Counted from the first letter of the stretch, positions 45,011 to 52,479 are shown. The stretch: DNA of 64,000 nucleotides from Pseudobdellovibrionaceae bacterium (GCA_016719575.1 JADJYV010000013.1:1178001-1242000), one strand, 5' to 3'. Notes: generated from the sequence alone by a model not told the origin. Numbers and translations: made by a program.

Positions 45011-46273
45011 ATGATGACAGAAAAAAAAATAACCCTCTGGCAAGAAATTTTCAGCAAAAAAATGCTGGTTATATTTCTACTCGGATTTTCTAGCGGACTT
45101 CCTTTACTGTTGACGGGTGGGACACTTAAAACCTGGCTCGCGCGGGAACAGGTCGATATCACAACTATTGGTTATTTTGGCTGGGTTGGACTGGCTTACT
45201 CTTTGAAATTTATTTGGGCTCCGTTATTGGATCGATTTACTTTGTTCAAAATGGGTCGACGTCGCAGTTGGATGCTTGCGATGCAAATCTGCTTGGCTGC
45301 CCTCATTACTTCCATCGGATTTTTCGATCCGAAGGTCTCCCTGATGTCGATGGCTCTCTTTGCGACTCTCGTTGCCTTCTTTAGTGCTACTCAGGATATT
45401 GCGATAGATGCCTATAGACGCGAGTATCTGAAGGACGAGGAGCTTGGTTTTGGCTCGTCGATGAACATGTATGGCTATCGTATTGCGATGTTGGTATCGG
45501 GCGGCCTGGGCATTGGCTTAGTCAACTCAGAGTCGTGGGGCCTTACATGGAGCCAACTTTATTATGTGATGGGTGCCTGCATGCTTATCGGCGTCGTGGC
45601 AACGATCTGGGCCCCAGAACCTAAGGTTACAGAAGCTCCTCCAAAAAACTTAATGTTAGCGGTCGTCGGCCCCTTTCAGGAATTTCTACAGCGAGACGGA
45701 GCCTTTGTTTTTTTGTTTTTCGTATTTTTATTTAAACTTGGAGATGCTCTATCGGCAGCCATGCTCAATCCCTACTATGTTTATGTGGGCTTTCAGAACA
45801 CTGACATCGGACTGATAGCCAAAACCTTTGGTCTCGCATCTTCCATGGTCGGCCTGTTTTTGGGCAGTACGCTGATGTACTATATTGGTATCTATCGTTC
45901 ACTCTGGATCTTCGGAGTCTTTCAGGCATTGTCGACAGCAGCTTTTGCACTGCTAAGCTTTACCGGACCACAGAACTGGGCCCTCGCAACCACTGTCATA
46001 TTTGAAGATATCAGTTCGGGAATGGGGAATGCCGCTTTTATAGCTTTTATCTCTTCAATTACAAATAAACGATATACGGCCACACAATATGCAATCCTTT
46101 CAAGCATTGCAACCCTGGGACGTAATTTCTTTTCAGGATTCTCGGGCGTTCTTGTCAAAGATCTCGGATGGGTTAATTTTTACTTCTTCTGTGCTCTTAT
46201 TGCTGTGCCTGGCTTACTGATGCTACTGAAGCTGCGCCGATACGAGACGCCAAAGGAAGCATCAACGACATAG
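45011..46273 (+). CDS. ampG: AmpG-like MFS permease
   Basis: A 420-residue 12-span transporter of the PAT/AmpG branch: FLLGFSSGLPLLLTGGTLKTWL near the N-terminus, GLAYSLKFIWAPLLDRF, SATQDIAIDAYRRE and AIDAYRREYLKDEELGFGSS. AmpG imports anhydro-muropeptides from the periplasm for cell-wall recycling; a predator or a wall-recycling bacterium would use it, but the substrate is inferred. ATG at 45011 or 45014. It is close behind the deaminase-like gene, and converges on a lipoprotein gene. Confidence 0.85.
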   Translation: MMTEKKITLWQEIFSKKMLVIFLLGFSSGLPLLLTGGTLKTWLAREQVDITTIGYFGWVGLAYSLKFIWAPLLDRFTLFKMGRRRSWMLAMQICLAALITSIGFFDPKVSLMSMALFATLVAFFSATQDIAIDAYRREYLKDEELGFGSSMNMYGYRIAMLVSGGLGIGLVNSESWGLTWSQLYYVMGACMLIGVVATIWAPEPKVTEAPPKNLMLAVVGPFQEFLQRDGAFVFLFFVFLFKLGDALSAAMLNPYYVYVGFQNTDIGLIAKTFGLASSMVGLFLGSTLMYYIGIYRSLWIFGVFQALSTAAFALLSFTGPQNWALATTVIFEDISSGMGNAAFIAFISSITNKRYTATQYAILSSIATLGRNFFSGFSGVLVKDLGWVNFYFFCALIAVPGLLMLLKLRRYETPKEASTT

Positions 46274-46274
46274 A

Positions 46275-47333
46275 TCACTCTTCTCCTTTAAGTTTGCAGG
46301 AAAAGCCGGGAGCTAAAAAGCTGTCACTGTCGTAATCGTAAGTCATGCTAATGGATCGATAATTTCCGACCAGCGTTTGCATACATTGATCCAAATCTTT
46401 GAGTCGACTGTAAATGTATTCGCCATTCTTTTCACGGTAAGACATAAACAGATAGGTCGGTTCTTGATAGCCGTTAATTTTTCGATTAAATTTGCCGACG
46501 CTGTCGACCTGAACTCCGTAACTAACTTGGTTTTCTGCGTGGAGACCAAAAAACTGAATTGATTTTGCCTGATTGCTGCGACTTGAAATTTCTCTTAACC
46601 AATAATTTATGTACGCATGTTTTTGGTCGGGCTCTCGAATGTCATCAGCCATTTTCTCAAGCCAAGAATTTAAAAAATACTCCCCTTGATAGGTTCTTTC
46701 AAAGGCGACTTCCGGGTTGATTTTTAAAATCGTCTGGCGTTCAGCCAGATAAACCAAAAAGTCGGTATTAAATTGAAACCGATCGATTTTTAATTTATTG
46801 GGTGCCGCCTTGAGAGCCGCATTAATTTGCTCGATTGAAGGCCAATCAATCGAAGTCGTAATGAGTTCCTTGCCAAGGTAGGGGGCCACCGTTTCGGCGC
46901 AGGGTAAGTTCGTCATGGCGGTGATTTTTTCGCGATTTTCTCGCTTGGAATAGACGATACTAAGTGAAGCCAAACCGTCGATATCTTTGTTAATCTCTGC
47001 TCGAGGCTTGTCTCCCCGTTTAAAGTCTACAATATAAAACTTGTTATAGTACTCGGGCTTGCGGTCCATGAGTTCTAAAAAATTAACGAACGTCGTTGAC
47101 CATGTCGGAGGCTCGGTTGTGCGACAAAGCTCTACGTGGCGAACGGGCACATCGCGAAAGACAGAGTCACTCACCTGAAACAAAACACCGCTTACGGCTG
47201 CCGTCTTAAGAGACGTTACAATTTTGGAATCATACTTGGGCTGAAACGAGGCCGGTAACCGAAGGGTGTTCGAAACGCAGGCCGACAAAAGAAGACTACC
47301 TAATAGAATTGCGCCTGGAAAAATTGACCGCAT
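46275..47333 (-). CDS. lipoprotein of unknown function
   Basis: A 352-residue protein with a lipoprotein signal (ILLGSLLLSAC, lipobox LSAC at about 16-19). The mature part has no recognised motif; segments such as VRHVELCRTTEPPTWSTTFVNF and YINYWLREISSRSNQ suggest a globular domain. It is probably outer-membrane or periplasmic. It converges on ampG with 1 base between. Confidence 0.68.
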   Translation of the reverse strand: MRSIFPGAILLGSLLLSACVSNTLRLPASFQPKYDSKIVTSLKTAAVSGVLFQVSDSVFRDVPVRHVELCRTTEPPTWSTTFVNFLELMDRKPEYYNKFYIVDFKRGDKPRAEINKDIDGLASLSIVYSKRENREKITAMTNLPCAETVAPYLGKELITTSIDWPSIEQINAALKAAPNKLKIDRFQFNTDFLVYLAERQTILKINPEVAFERTYQGEYFLNSWLEKMADDIREPDQKHAYINYWLREISSRSNQAKSIQFFGLHAENQVSYGVQVDSVGKFNRKINGYQEPTYLFMSYREKNGEYIYSRLKDLDQCMQTLVGNYRSISMTYDYDSDSFLAPGFSCKLKGEE

Positions 47334-47439
47334 TCACCCTCCAACCCCCAGTATATCCGAGGGTTTGAGGCGGAATATACTTCACTTTTTTTTCCGTAGC
47401 TAGGTCGGTATTTAGCCTCGCCAAAAGCCCTAATTGGCT

Positions 47440-47468
47440 TTGACCCAACCTAGGCCACCATGTTAATC
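47440..47468 (+). promoter_or_regulatory. possible promoter of tRNA-Ser
   Basis: TTGACC at 47440-47445 and TTAATC at 47463-47468 with a 17-base spacer lie 28 bases before the tRNA. The -10 box is weak. Confidence 0.35.
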
Positions 47469-47496
47469 CTGTCCTCTCGAATTTTTCCAGTATCCC

Positions 47497-47587
47497 GGAG
47501 GGTTGGCCGAGTGGCTGAAGGCGCTCGCTTGGAAAGCGAGTTTACACCAAAAGTGTAACGCGAGTTCGAATCTCGCATCCTCCGCCA
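47497..47587 (+). tRNA. tRNA-Ser (GGA anticodon)
   Basis: A full class II tRNA of 91 bases. The acceptor stem GGAGGGT pairs with ATCCTCC, the discriminator is G and CCA is encoded (47585-47587). The anticodon arm CTCGCTTGGAAAGCGAG presents GGA, which reads TCC and TCT. The long variable arm (TTTACACCAAAAGTGTAAC) and T-loop TTCGAAT are typical of serine. The 3' end is a likely integration site for the accessory region that begins right after. Confidence 0.97.
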
Positions 47588-47809
47588 TTTTACTCTCGGG
47601 TAGAATGAAAAAATGGATCAACCGCAAATGACTTCAGTTTCACCTTCCTAACTCCGCGAAAAGTAAAAAGAAAACAGCAATTACAAAGAGATAAAGTTTA
47701 ACGAGCGATTCGGTTCGATTTCGTCTATCGTCACGCGAGAATACGCCAAAATTCCTGAGTTATGCTATTTCAGTGCTACTTTTGTGCTACGGAAAAATAG
47801 AAAAACTCA

Positions 47810-47844
47810 GGAAGTTGGAAAGCTGGAAACCTCCAGCTAACTTC
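47810..47844 (+). other. two-part hairpin upstream of the XRE gene
   Basis: An outer stem GAAGTT (47810-47815) with AACTTC (47839-47844) encloses an inner stem AGCTGG (47821-47826) with CCAGCT (47833-47838). It stands about 70 bases before the XRE start and may be an attenuator, a terminator without a clear U-tract, or an operator. In the rest of 47588-47814 I see only AT-rich sequence with an 8-bp inverted repeat CCTGAGTT/AACTCAGG and a repeated GTGCTAC. Confidence 0.35.
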
Positions 47845-47914
47845 TCAAAAAAACAGCGTTTCGTAGTTTCCAAGTTCGATGTCTGGAAAGCATCAACCAA
47901 AGGAGACAAGAAAC

Positions 47915-48310
47915 ATGCAGCCAGCAATCAAAAACAAAAATGAAAGTGTCGCAAATGTTCTAAAGCGTTTGCGCGAAAATGCACGTCTGACAACCCGTCA
48001 GGCGGCTTCCATCGTGGGCGTAACCCATACAACGATTAGCCACTTTGAAAACGGTAAACGTGCCGTTGAAGGTTTTCGAGTGGAGCAAATGGTGAGGGCC
48101 TATGGCTACACAATGGAGCAGTTCGATAAGATCGCAGGCAACAAGACAGTTCTCAGTTTTAAAGACGACTGTGTATCAATGATTGGTTTTATGGATGACG
48201 AACAGCTCGCAGCCATTCGTGCAGTCATGTCTCAGATGTTGAGGCGACCAAAAGGCCAAGGCGTTATCGAAATCAAGGGAGATGTATCGCAAGAAACTCA
48301 AACGAACTAA
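47915..48310 (+). CDS. XRE-family helix-turn-helix regulator
   Basis: A 131-residue DNA-binding protein. Residues about 11-70 hold the Cro/C1-type HTH: VLKRLRENARLTTRQAAS, VGVTHTTISHFENGKR. The C-terminal part (about 75-131) has no known domain. I used the ATG at 47915, which follows AAAGGAGACAAG, instead of the ATG at 47879. As the first gene after the tRNA it may regulate the island, for example excision or the neighbouring genes; this is inference. A basic small gene follows 28 bases later. Confidence 0.82.
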   Translation: MQPAIKNKNESVANVLKRLRENARLTTRQAASIVGVTHTTISHFENGKRAVEGFRVEQMVRAYGYTMEQFDKIAGNKTVLSFKDDCVSMIGFMDDEQLAAIRAVMSQMLRRPKGQGVIEIKGDVSQETQTN

Positions 48311-48338
48311 CAAAATATAAAATTAAACGGAGCAAACA

Positions 48339-48698
48339 GTGGAATCTAAAAGCACAAAAGCAAACTTGAAGTCGAACCAAAAGCCGAAATCAATTCGCAT
48401 CAATGCCGAGGTCCAAAAGAAGGCAGAAAAACTTTTGCTTTCCGCAAATAAGAAGAAAGCCGGTCGCAAGATTAAGGTCGATCAGCTACTCAGTCTTGCA
48501 CTTGATCTTGTGTCAGACGAACACATCAAAAGGCTGCAAGATCAGTCCTTATCGAATGAAGACCGCAAAGAGCAACTGCGACAACGGTATATCGAAATGC
48601 GTGGACCTATTACTCGCGATGAATTCACAGGCTTCATGCTTACAAAAGAATTTTCTGGGTTTCTAGTAGAGCAATCGCAAACTGCGAATGCTGCATAA
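48339..48698 (+). CDS. small basic protein, possibly DNA-binding, unknown
   Basis: A 119-residue protein starting with GTG behind CGGAG. The N-terminal 45 residues are very Lys-rich, with SIRINAEVQKKAEKLLL and GRKIKVDQLLSLALDLV, a layout like the ribbon-helix-helix or accessory proteins of mobile elements; the family is not certain. The second half is helical and charged. It forms a unit with the XRE gene and ends in a strong terminator. Confidence 0.62.
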   Translation: MESKSTKANLKSNQKPKSIRINAEVQKKAEKLLLSANKKKAGRKIKVDQLLSLALDLVSDEHIKRLQDQSLSNEDRKEQLRQRYIEMRGPITRDEFTGFMLTKEFSGFLVEQSQTANAA

Positions 48699-48702
48699 AA
48701 GA

Positions 48703-48736
48703 AAAGGCGGACTGCACGAGAATGCGGTCCGCCTTT
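48703..48736 (+). terminator. bidirectional intrinsic terminator
   Basis: Stem AAAGGCGGAC (48703-48712) with GTCCGCCTTT (48727-48736), extended inward by TGCA/TGCG pairing to 14 bp, loop CGAGAA. It ends with TTTAAT on the plus strand, and on the minus strand the run TTTTCTTTTA follows, so it can stop both the plus-strand unit and ardA. Confidence 0.8.
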
Positions 48737-48772
48737 AATCCTTCTGCCGAAGGAAAAGTAGAGAGTCTCGAT

Positions 48773-49318
48773 CTAACAATTGCGATAAACGTAGGTCTGA
48801 CAATTGTGTCGTGTGAAAGAAAAATCGCCGCCTAAATGTAGGTCTCTAGCATAGCTTTCATAATCAAAGTAATTCTGTGCCCATGTTGGAAGTTCGCTCA
48901 GTTGCCCTGATTCTTCGAGTAGTTTATATGCAAAGTCTGTATCAGACTCATAAGAGCCTTGCCACTGTTCTAAAAACATTTCTTCAAGATCGGAAACATC
49001 AAAGTTGCTCCCGTCTTGATTTTGATACCAGATCGAAAATGGTTCGCCATGTGCGACAATGAGTTTTGCAAGAGTTGAAACGCGCTCTATATCGGGCCAC
49101 TCACTTAGAGAAATGGAGTTGAAGCCTTCGTAGTCGTGGACTGCCCACTCTTCGGCGCTGGCTTCCGGCGATTTTTCCAACATGGATTTGATGTCGGCGT
49201 AAATTTCGTGTGATTCTTGGTCAGCATTGATCCATTCGCCATGCAGTTGTCCTGCGTTGTAGGCTGCTAGACATGCGACGTAAATTCTAGGACTGATTTG
49301 TTGTTCTAGGTTTTTCAT
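48773..49318 (-). CDS. ardA: ArdA-family antirestriction protein
   Basis: A 181-residue acidic protein that mimics B-form DNA and blocks type I restriction enzymes in known members. Family features are RIYVACLAAYNAGQLHGEWINA near 11-32, an acidic middle (ASAEEWAVHDYEGF), LAKLIVAHGEPF and the acidic C-terminal helices (FLEQWQGSYESDTDFAYKL). Excess of Asp and Glu is clear. Usual in conjugative plasmids and integrative elements, so it supports the mobile nature of this region. It has a TAAAAGGAG-type site before the ATG. Confidence 0.9.
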   Translation of the reverse strand: MKNLEQQISPRIYVACLAAYNAGQLHGEWINADQESHEIYADIKSMLEKSPEASAEEWAVHDYEGFNSISLSEWPDIERVSTLAKLIVAHGEPFSIWYQNQDGSNFDVSDLEEMFLEQWQGSYESDTDFAYKLLEESGQLSELPTWAQNYFDYESYARDLHLGGDFSFTRHNCQTYVYRNC

Positions 49319-49624
49319 GGATTACTCTCCTTTTAATGGTTTCAAAAAAACATTTTTCGCCCGCCAGGTACGCCCCAAGCTTGCTTGGCGGGGGAGAAAT
49401 TAAGAGTGGTTGGCGCGGATTGCTCGATTTCTCGATTAGGCCCTTGAGGGCCGATCATGAGGCATGACAGACACGAAGGGGCTGGCGGGACTCAGTGAAA
49501 AGAGAAATCGAATTTGCAAGACGTGAAAAGTGCGAATCAGAATGAAATCAAAGTTGCGAAGCAAATTTGTCTATTGTGAGTATTTAAACCTGGAAGCAAA
49601 TGCCTCCAGGTGATCTCGAACCGC
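49319..49624. other. intergenic region with inverted repeats
   Basis: Between ardA and the duplicated-repeat gene, 306 bases carry no gene that I can support. They hold overlapping stems (CCCGCCA 49360-49366 with TGGCGGG 49386-49392; CCAAGC 49375-49380 with GCTTGG 49383-49388) just upstream of ardA, and a short GGCCCT/AGGGCC hairpin near 49440. The ardA-proximal hairpin could control ardA transcription or serve as a transfer-related site. Confidence 0.4.
49583..49610 (-). terminator. terminator of the duplicated-repeat gene
   Basis: On the minus strand a 9-bp stem, CCTGGAGGC (49610-49602) with GCTTCCAGG (49597-49589), one G-U pair and an ATTT loop, is followed by TTTAAATA. It starts 14 bases after the stop at 49625. 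Confidence 0.6.
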
Positions 49625-49999
49625 TTATGCGGTTTTGGTCTTTGGAGTGTATTCGACTCCAAGAATTTGTTTGTAGTAGTTCACATGCTTTGAAATGCGA
49701 ATTCCAAGAACACTGTGAACAAGATAGTTGCCGTCTTGGCTCAGAAAGATTACGGGTCGAGCTACTAAACCGTAGGTGTTTCGACGAGTCGTTTCTGATG
49801 ATGGAACTGATTCTTTCTTTTCGAAGGGAAGTCCAAGAATCTTTTTGTAGAGATTGATGGGCATTTCGATTTTGAGGTCGCTACCTAGGCGATGTGTAAT
49901 ACTACCGCGATCAGAGTTGAGATAAACTTGAGGATTTGCGCTAAATCCTTGAATGATCTGTGTAGCTTGAGCGGGTTTATTTTGAACTGTGTTTTCCAT
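49625..49999 (-). CDS. protein with two internal repeats, unknown function
   Basis: A 124-residue protein started at the ATG at 49999 behind AAAGGAGAAAG. It contains two copies of a unit of about 38 residues: the first has VYLNSDRGSITHRLGSD ending in NLYKKILGLPFEKK, and the second has VIFLSQDGNYLVHSVLG ending in NYYKQILGVEYTPK. The shared features are a beta-hairpin-like opening, an H-x-LG middle and a Y-Y/K-K-ILG helix. A short Ser/Thr linker separates them. No known family is recognised, and it is probably soluble. Confidence 0.6.
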   Translation of the reverse strand: MENTVQNKPAQATQIIQGFSANPQVYLNSDRGSITHRLGSDLKIEMPINLYKKILGLPFEKKESVPSSETTRRNTYGLVARPVIFLSQDGNYLVHSVLGIRISKHVNYYKQILGVEYTPKTKTA

Positions 50000-50411
50000 G
50001 ACTTTCTCCTTTGAAAGTTTTTTTGTTTTTGGCTTCACTCTCTATCGAGTGGGCCTTTCACAAAGGGCAAGGCCCCGAAGAGAGAAGTTTCAAGTGAGCG
50101 AAGGCGCTTGCCCCGACCGACACACGAGAGCACCCGAGAGGTGCGGTAGAGGCAGAGGGCGTGACAGGAAAAAGCCGCAAGGCCCTGGCGCAGACCGATG
50201 CAAAGGGAGGATCAGGCAAATGCAGCAGCGAGTGACCTTACAAAAGAACTTTCATTGGAGAGTCTTATCAAAAACAGATTCAAAATCGCAAAAGGCCTGA
50301 CATCATCCAAGCGCTTAAGCCACGTCAGATTTTAATGAGCAAAGAAATCGCGTTTGTCCCACTATGTGACTCCTTCTCCTGCCTTTCGGCGTGGGTAAAA
50401 GGAGATCACAT
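50000..50411. other. structured GC-rich non-coding region
   Basis: About 410 bases lack a gene I can support. Bases 50051-50220 are richer in G and C than the surroundings and hold hairpins GGGCCTT/AAGGCCC (50051-50057, 50069-50075) and GCACC/GGTGC (50130-50134, 50140-50144). The last 50 bases are the leader of the 52-residue gene. It might be an oriT, a structured RNA or a decayed gene. A plus-strand frame that crosses it is Arg-rich and has no ribosome site, so it is not called. Confidence 0.4.
50364..50411 (+). promoter_or_regulatory. hairpin that hides the ribosome site of the 52-residue gene
   Basis: ATGTGACTCCTT (50364-50375) pairs with AAGGAG (50399-50404) and TCACAT (50406-50411), 12 bp with one bulged A at 50405. 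The 3' arm contains the whole Shine-Dalgarno sequence and ends at the base before the ATG at 50412. The 23-base loop is CG-rich. This would suppress translation unless the stem is melted or bound. Confidence 0.62.
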
Positions 50412-50570
50412 ATGGAACAAAATCAAAATAACTACATTACTCTCGAAATGAATCTAAAGTTTCAAATGAAAGACTACAGACTCGTACTCGGATTCAAGCG
50501 TGCTTGGATTATTGCGATTGTCGTTGGGGTAATTCAACTTGCAACATGGCTTGTGAAGAATCGGCAATGA
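50412..50570 (+). CDS. 52-residue single-pass membrane peptide
   Basis: ATG at 50412 follows AAAAGGAG with ideal spacing and reads 52 residues to the TGA at 50568. The N-terminal half is polar (MEQNQNNYITLEMNLKF), then one membrane span (AWIIAIVVGVIQLATWLV, residues 31-48) and a short basic end KNRQ. A ribosome-site hairpin precedes it and a terminator overlaps its stop, so it looks like a complete single-gene unit. Function is unknown; a membrane-acting regulator or small toxin-like peptide is possible but unproven. Confidence 0.65.
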   Translation: MEQNQNNYITLEMNLKFQMKDYRLVLGFKRAWIIAIVVGVIQLATWLVKNRQ

Positions 50571-50583
50571 GCCGATTCTTTTT
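50556..50583 (+). terminator. terminator overlapping the stop codon of the 52-residue gene
   Basis: A perfect 10-bp stem AAGAATCGGC (50556-50565) with GCCGATTCTT (50571-50580), loop AATGA that contains the TGA stop, followed by TTT. The convergent NTase gene ends 8 bases later. Confidence 0.75.
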
Positions 50584-50590
50584 CGATGCA

Positions 50591-51361
50591 TCAAGATTTC
50601 AGAAATACCTTTTTCAGGACGGCCATGATGGCTTCCATCTCGACTCCAGGGATATTTTCCATCACTTGTTTGAACTGCGTTTTTGGCAACTGACCGAGCT
50701 TTTGAATTGCAGACGTTACGTCTTTTTCTGGCTGGCCTGACAGGATTATAGCTTCTTCACCCGTCAAAACAGCAGCAAGTCTCCAAATATCTTTGAGATG
50801 TTTTTGGATAGACTTTTCTTCTGCGGTTTTGTCGCCGGACTCTCTGCGCTCAAACAGTTCCCGATGGGCTCTGGCCTTCAGGCAGATATTCGCAATAGCA
50901 TTGATAAGAGTAATTCCAGAGCCTGAAGTGATAAGATTTTTTCGAATGAGATCAAAGTATTCGTCATCAAGTAAAATTGCGGAGAGCTTTTCGGCAGAAT
51001 CGCTTTTGATAGGAATAATGTATTGTCCTTCTTCAAGCTGAAGCTCGAGTTCATTTCGAGCAAAAATCTCGATCATAGCGGGACATTCTTTTCTAGCGGG
51101 TTCTTTAAAGCGATAGTATTTCGGAGTGGTCTCTGTAGATTCTTTGGTTTTGTAACCACCGTCTTTAATGTAAGCAAGAATTCGGGCATTCAGTTCGTCA
51201 GAACGTCCGAGTACAACTAAATCGACATCCTTTGTTGCTCTGAATTCTAGTCCTTCATCGTCCATGAGAATGGCGGCTGCACCACCACCAATGATGACAT
51301 AGTCAGCCTCTAATCCTTTTAGACTATCGCAAAAATGATCAAATCCATGTGGGCGGGCCAT
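50591..51361 (-). CDS. AbiEii-like nucleotidyltransferase
   Basis: A 256-residue protein with a minimal nucleotidyltransferase core: the GG motif VIIGGGAAAILM near 22-33 and the metal-binding TKDVDLVVLG near 43-52, followed by an RF-rich central part and a helical C-terminal half (ICLKARAHRELFERRESGDKTAEE). Proteins of this kind act as the toxin of AbiE-type systems and modify tRNA or nucleotides in known examples. The ATG overlaps the ribosome site formed at the end of the upstream gene, 3 bases away. Pairing with the wHTH gene supports the toxin-antitoxin idea; activity is inferred. Confidence 0.7.
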   Translation of the reverse strand: MARPHGFDHFCDSLKGLEADYVIIGGGAAAILMDDEGLEFRATKDVDLVVLGRSDELNARILAYIKDGGYKTKESTETTPKYYRFKEPARKECPAMIEIFARNELELQLEEGQYIIPIKSDSAEKLSAILLDDEYFDLIRKNLITSGSGITLINAIANICLKARAHRELFERRESGDKTAEEKSIQKHLKDIWRLAAVLTGEEAIILSGQPEKDVTSAIQKLGQLPKTQFKQVMENIPGVEMEAIMAVLKKVFLKS

Positions 51362-51364
51362 TCA

Positions 51365-52414
51365 TTACTCCTTATTCCTGGTGAGCCCATAGGTATTCAG
51401 CATTTCATCAAGGGCTATCTGAACGCGGTCGTCAGGATGATTTCGCATAGAGAAAAACACTTCGATGGGATTCAACACTCCATCAGCAGAAAAAAGATGT
51501 GGGTCTTCTTTCCAGATTTGCACAACACTTGGTTTGTCAAAATCACCGAAAGGTATCGTGTCTTTTAGTTTCCCTTGATAGACGCTTCGAAACGCTCCTG
51601 CTGTCATTGCAATTGTAGTCTGCTTTGGAGATGCAAGATTTGAATATTGAGCCAATGCTGTTTCTCCCGCAATGCTATAGGCGCTCCGATCATTAGGGAT
51701 ATAGTTTGTCTGCACCTCTCGAAAAAATGGCGCGAACGATGTAGCGAGAGTTTTTTCCCAGATTTTCTGAATCTCATTTTTGGTGTATGTTTTTGTTGGT
51801 CCTGATCCTTGAATATGGAGAAATCCATTTGCAGCTAGTTCATTTAGGGTGGGATTCAACTTTGAAGATGATAGCTTGGTCTGCTCGCTCAATTTTTGAT
51901 GCAGAAATTTGTGGGTGAATTCTTGCGGGATCTTATTTGTTAAAAGTCCCGCGATAAGCTTTAGAGCAAAGGGGGTCAAAGTTTCGTTTTTGTTTTCGAG
52001 ATCAAACTTGAGCTTTGGTTCAAACTTTTTAAGCTTTCCAAATTTGAGACCTAATTCTGGCGCAAAAATAGATTCATCTTTGTAGATAAACGGTATGCGA
52101 TACTTCACAAGAAGGGGGCGGTGCTTCGGGGGCATGTGATCCGCAATAACAATAATGTGCGCATCGAGTTTTTCGGCAAGTTGTCGATAGATGCGCGTGA
52201 GATGTTCGAGCGTGATATTTTCTTTGGGCACAGCGAGATAGAGAGGGGCGCCAAGGCCCTCCAAAGAAAAATCATAGAGCTGGATAGATTCTTTGATCCA
52301 CACCGGAAGGCCTTTGAGCACATCACCACCAAGGTGGCGAAGCTCGCCCTCAGCGTTGCCTGGGTAGAAGGCTTTTAAGGCATCTAGGTTCTTTCTGAGG
52401 CCATTTGTCTCCAT
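51365..52414 (-). CDS. AbiEi-like winged-helix partner (probable antitoxin/regulator)
   Basis: A 349-residue protein placed directly before the nucleotidyltransferase gene. A middle segment (FALKLIAGLLTNKIPQEFTH and LSEQTKLSSSKLNPTLNELAANGFLHIQGSG) reads as a winged helix, and the C-terminal part contains AYSIAGETALAQYSNLASP, like the AbiEi family. AbiEi antitoxins repress their own operon by binding inverted repeats, and a 34-bp palindrome lies 32 bases upstream. The N-terminal 150 residues (about 60-130 Rossmann-like: LYLAVPKENITLEHLTRIY) are not typical of AbiEi. Function is inferred from context. Confidence 0.6.
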   Translation of the reverse strand: METNGLRKNLDALKAFYPGNAEGELRHLGGDVLKGLPVWIKESIQLYDFSLEGLGAPLYLAVPKENITLEHLTRIYRQLAEKLDAHIIVIADHMPPKHRPLLVKYRIPFIYKDESIFAPELGLKFGKLKKFEPKLKFDLENKNETLTPFALKLIAGLLTNKIPQEFTHKFLHQKLSEQTKLSSSKLNPTLNELAANGFLHIQGSGPTKTYTKNEIQKIWEKTLATSFAPFFREVQTNYIPNDRSAYSIAGETALAQYSNLASPKQTTIAMTAGAFRSVYQGKLKDTIPFGDFDKPSVVQIWKEDPHLFSADGVLNPIEVFFSMRNHPDDRVQIALDEMLNTYGLTRNKE

Positions 52415-52431
52415 TTACTAATAATAGCAGT

Positions 52432-52437
52432 ATTATA
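52432..52437 (-). promoter_or_regulatory. -10 box of the AbiE-like operon
   Basis: TATAAT on the minus strand, 18 bases before the ATG at 52414. The -35 region would fall inside the large palindrome at 52446-52479, so a protein bound there should block transcription. Confidence 0.5.
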
Positions 52438-52445
52438 CGTTTTTG

Positions 52446-52479
52446 CAAACCATATTCATAAATTTATGAATATGGTTTG
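52446..52479. repeat. 34-bp perfect palindrome, candidate AbiE-like operator
   Basis: The arms CAAACCATATTCATAAA (52446-52462) and TTTATGAATATGGTTTG (52463-52479) are exact reverse complements with no loop. It lies between the AbiE-like operon and the divergent sulfur regulator and overlaps the -35 region of the former. It is not followed by a U-tract, so an operator is more likely than a terminator. Confidence 0.65.

Noticed and set aside
49989..50300. Arg-rich plus-strand open frame through the GC-rich stretch
   Set aside because: No ribosome site, composition like random GC-rich DNA, and its start lies inside the leader of the opposite-strand gene.
50412..50570. Calling the 52-residue peptide a type I toxin
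   Set aside because: No antisense RNA promoter is evident and the membrane span is at the C-terminus after a polar half; reported as unknown.
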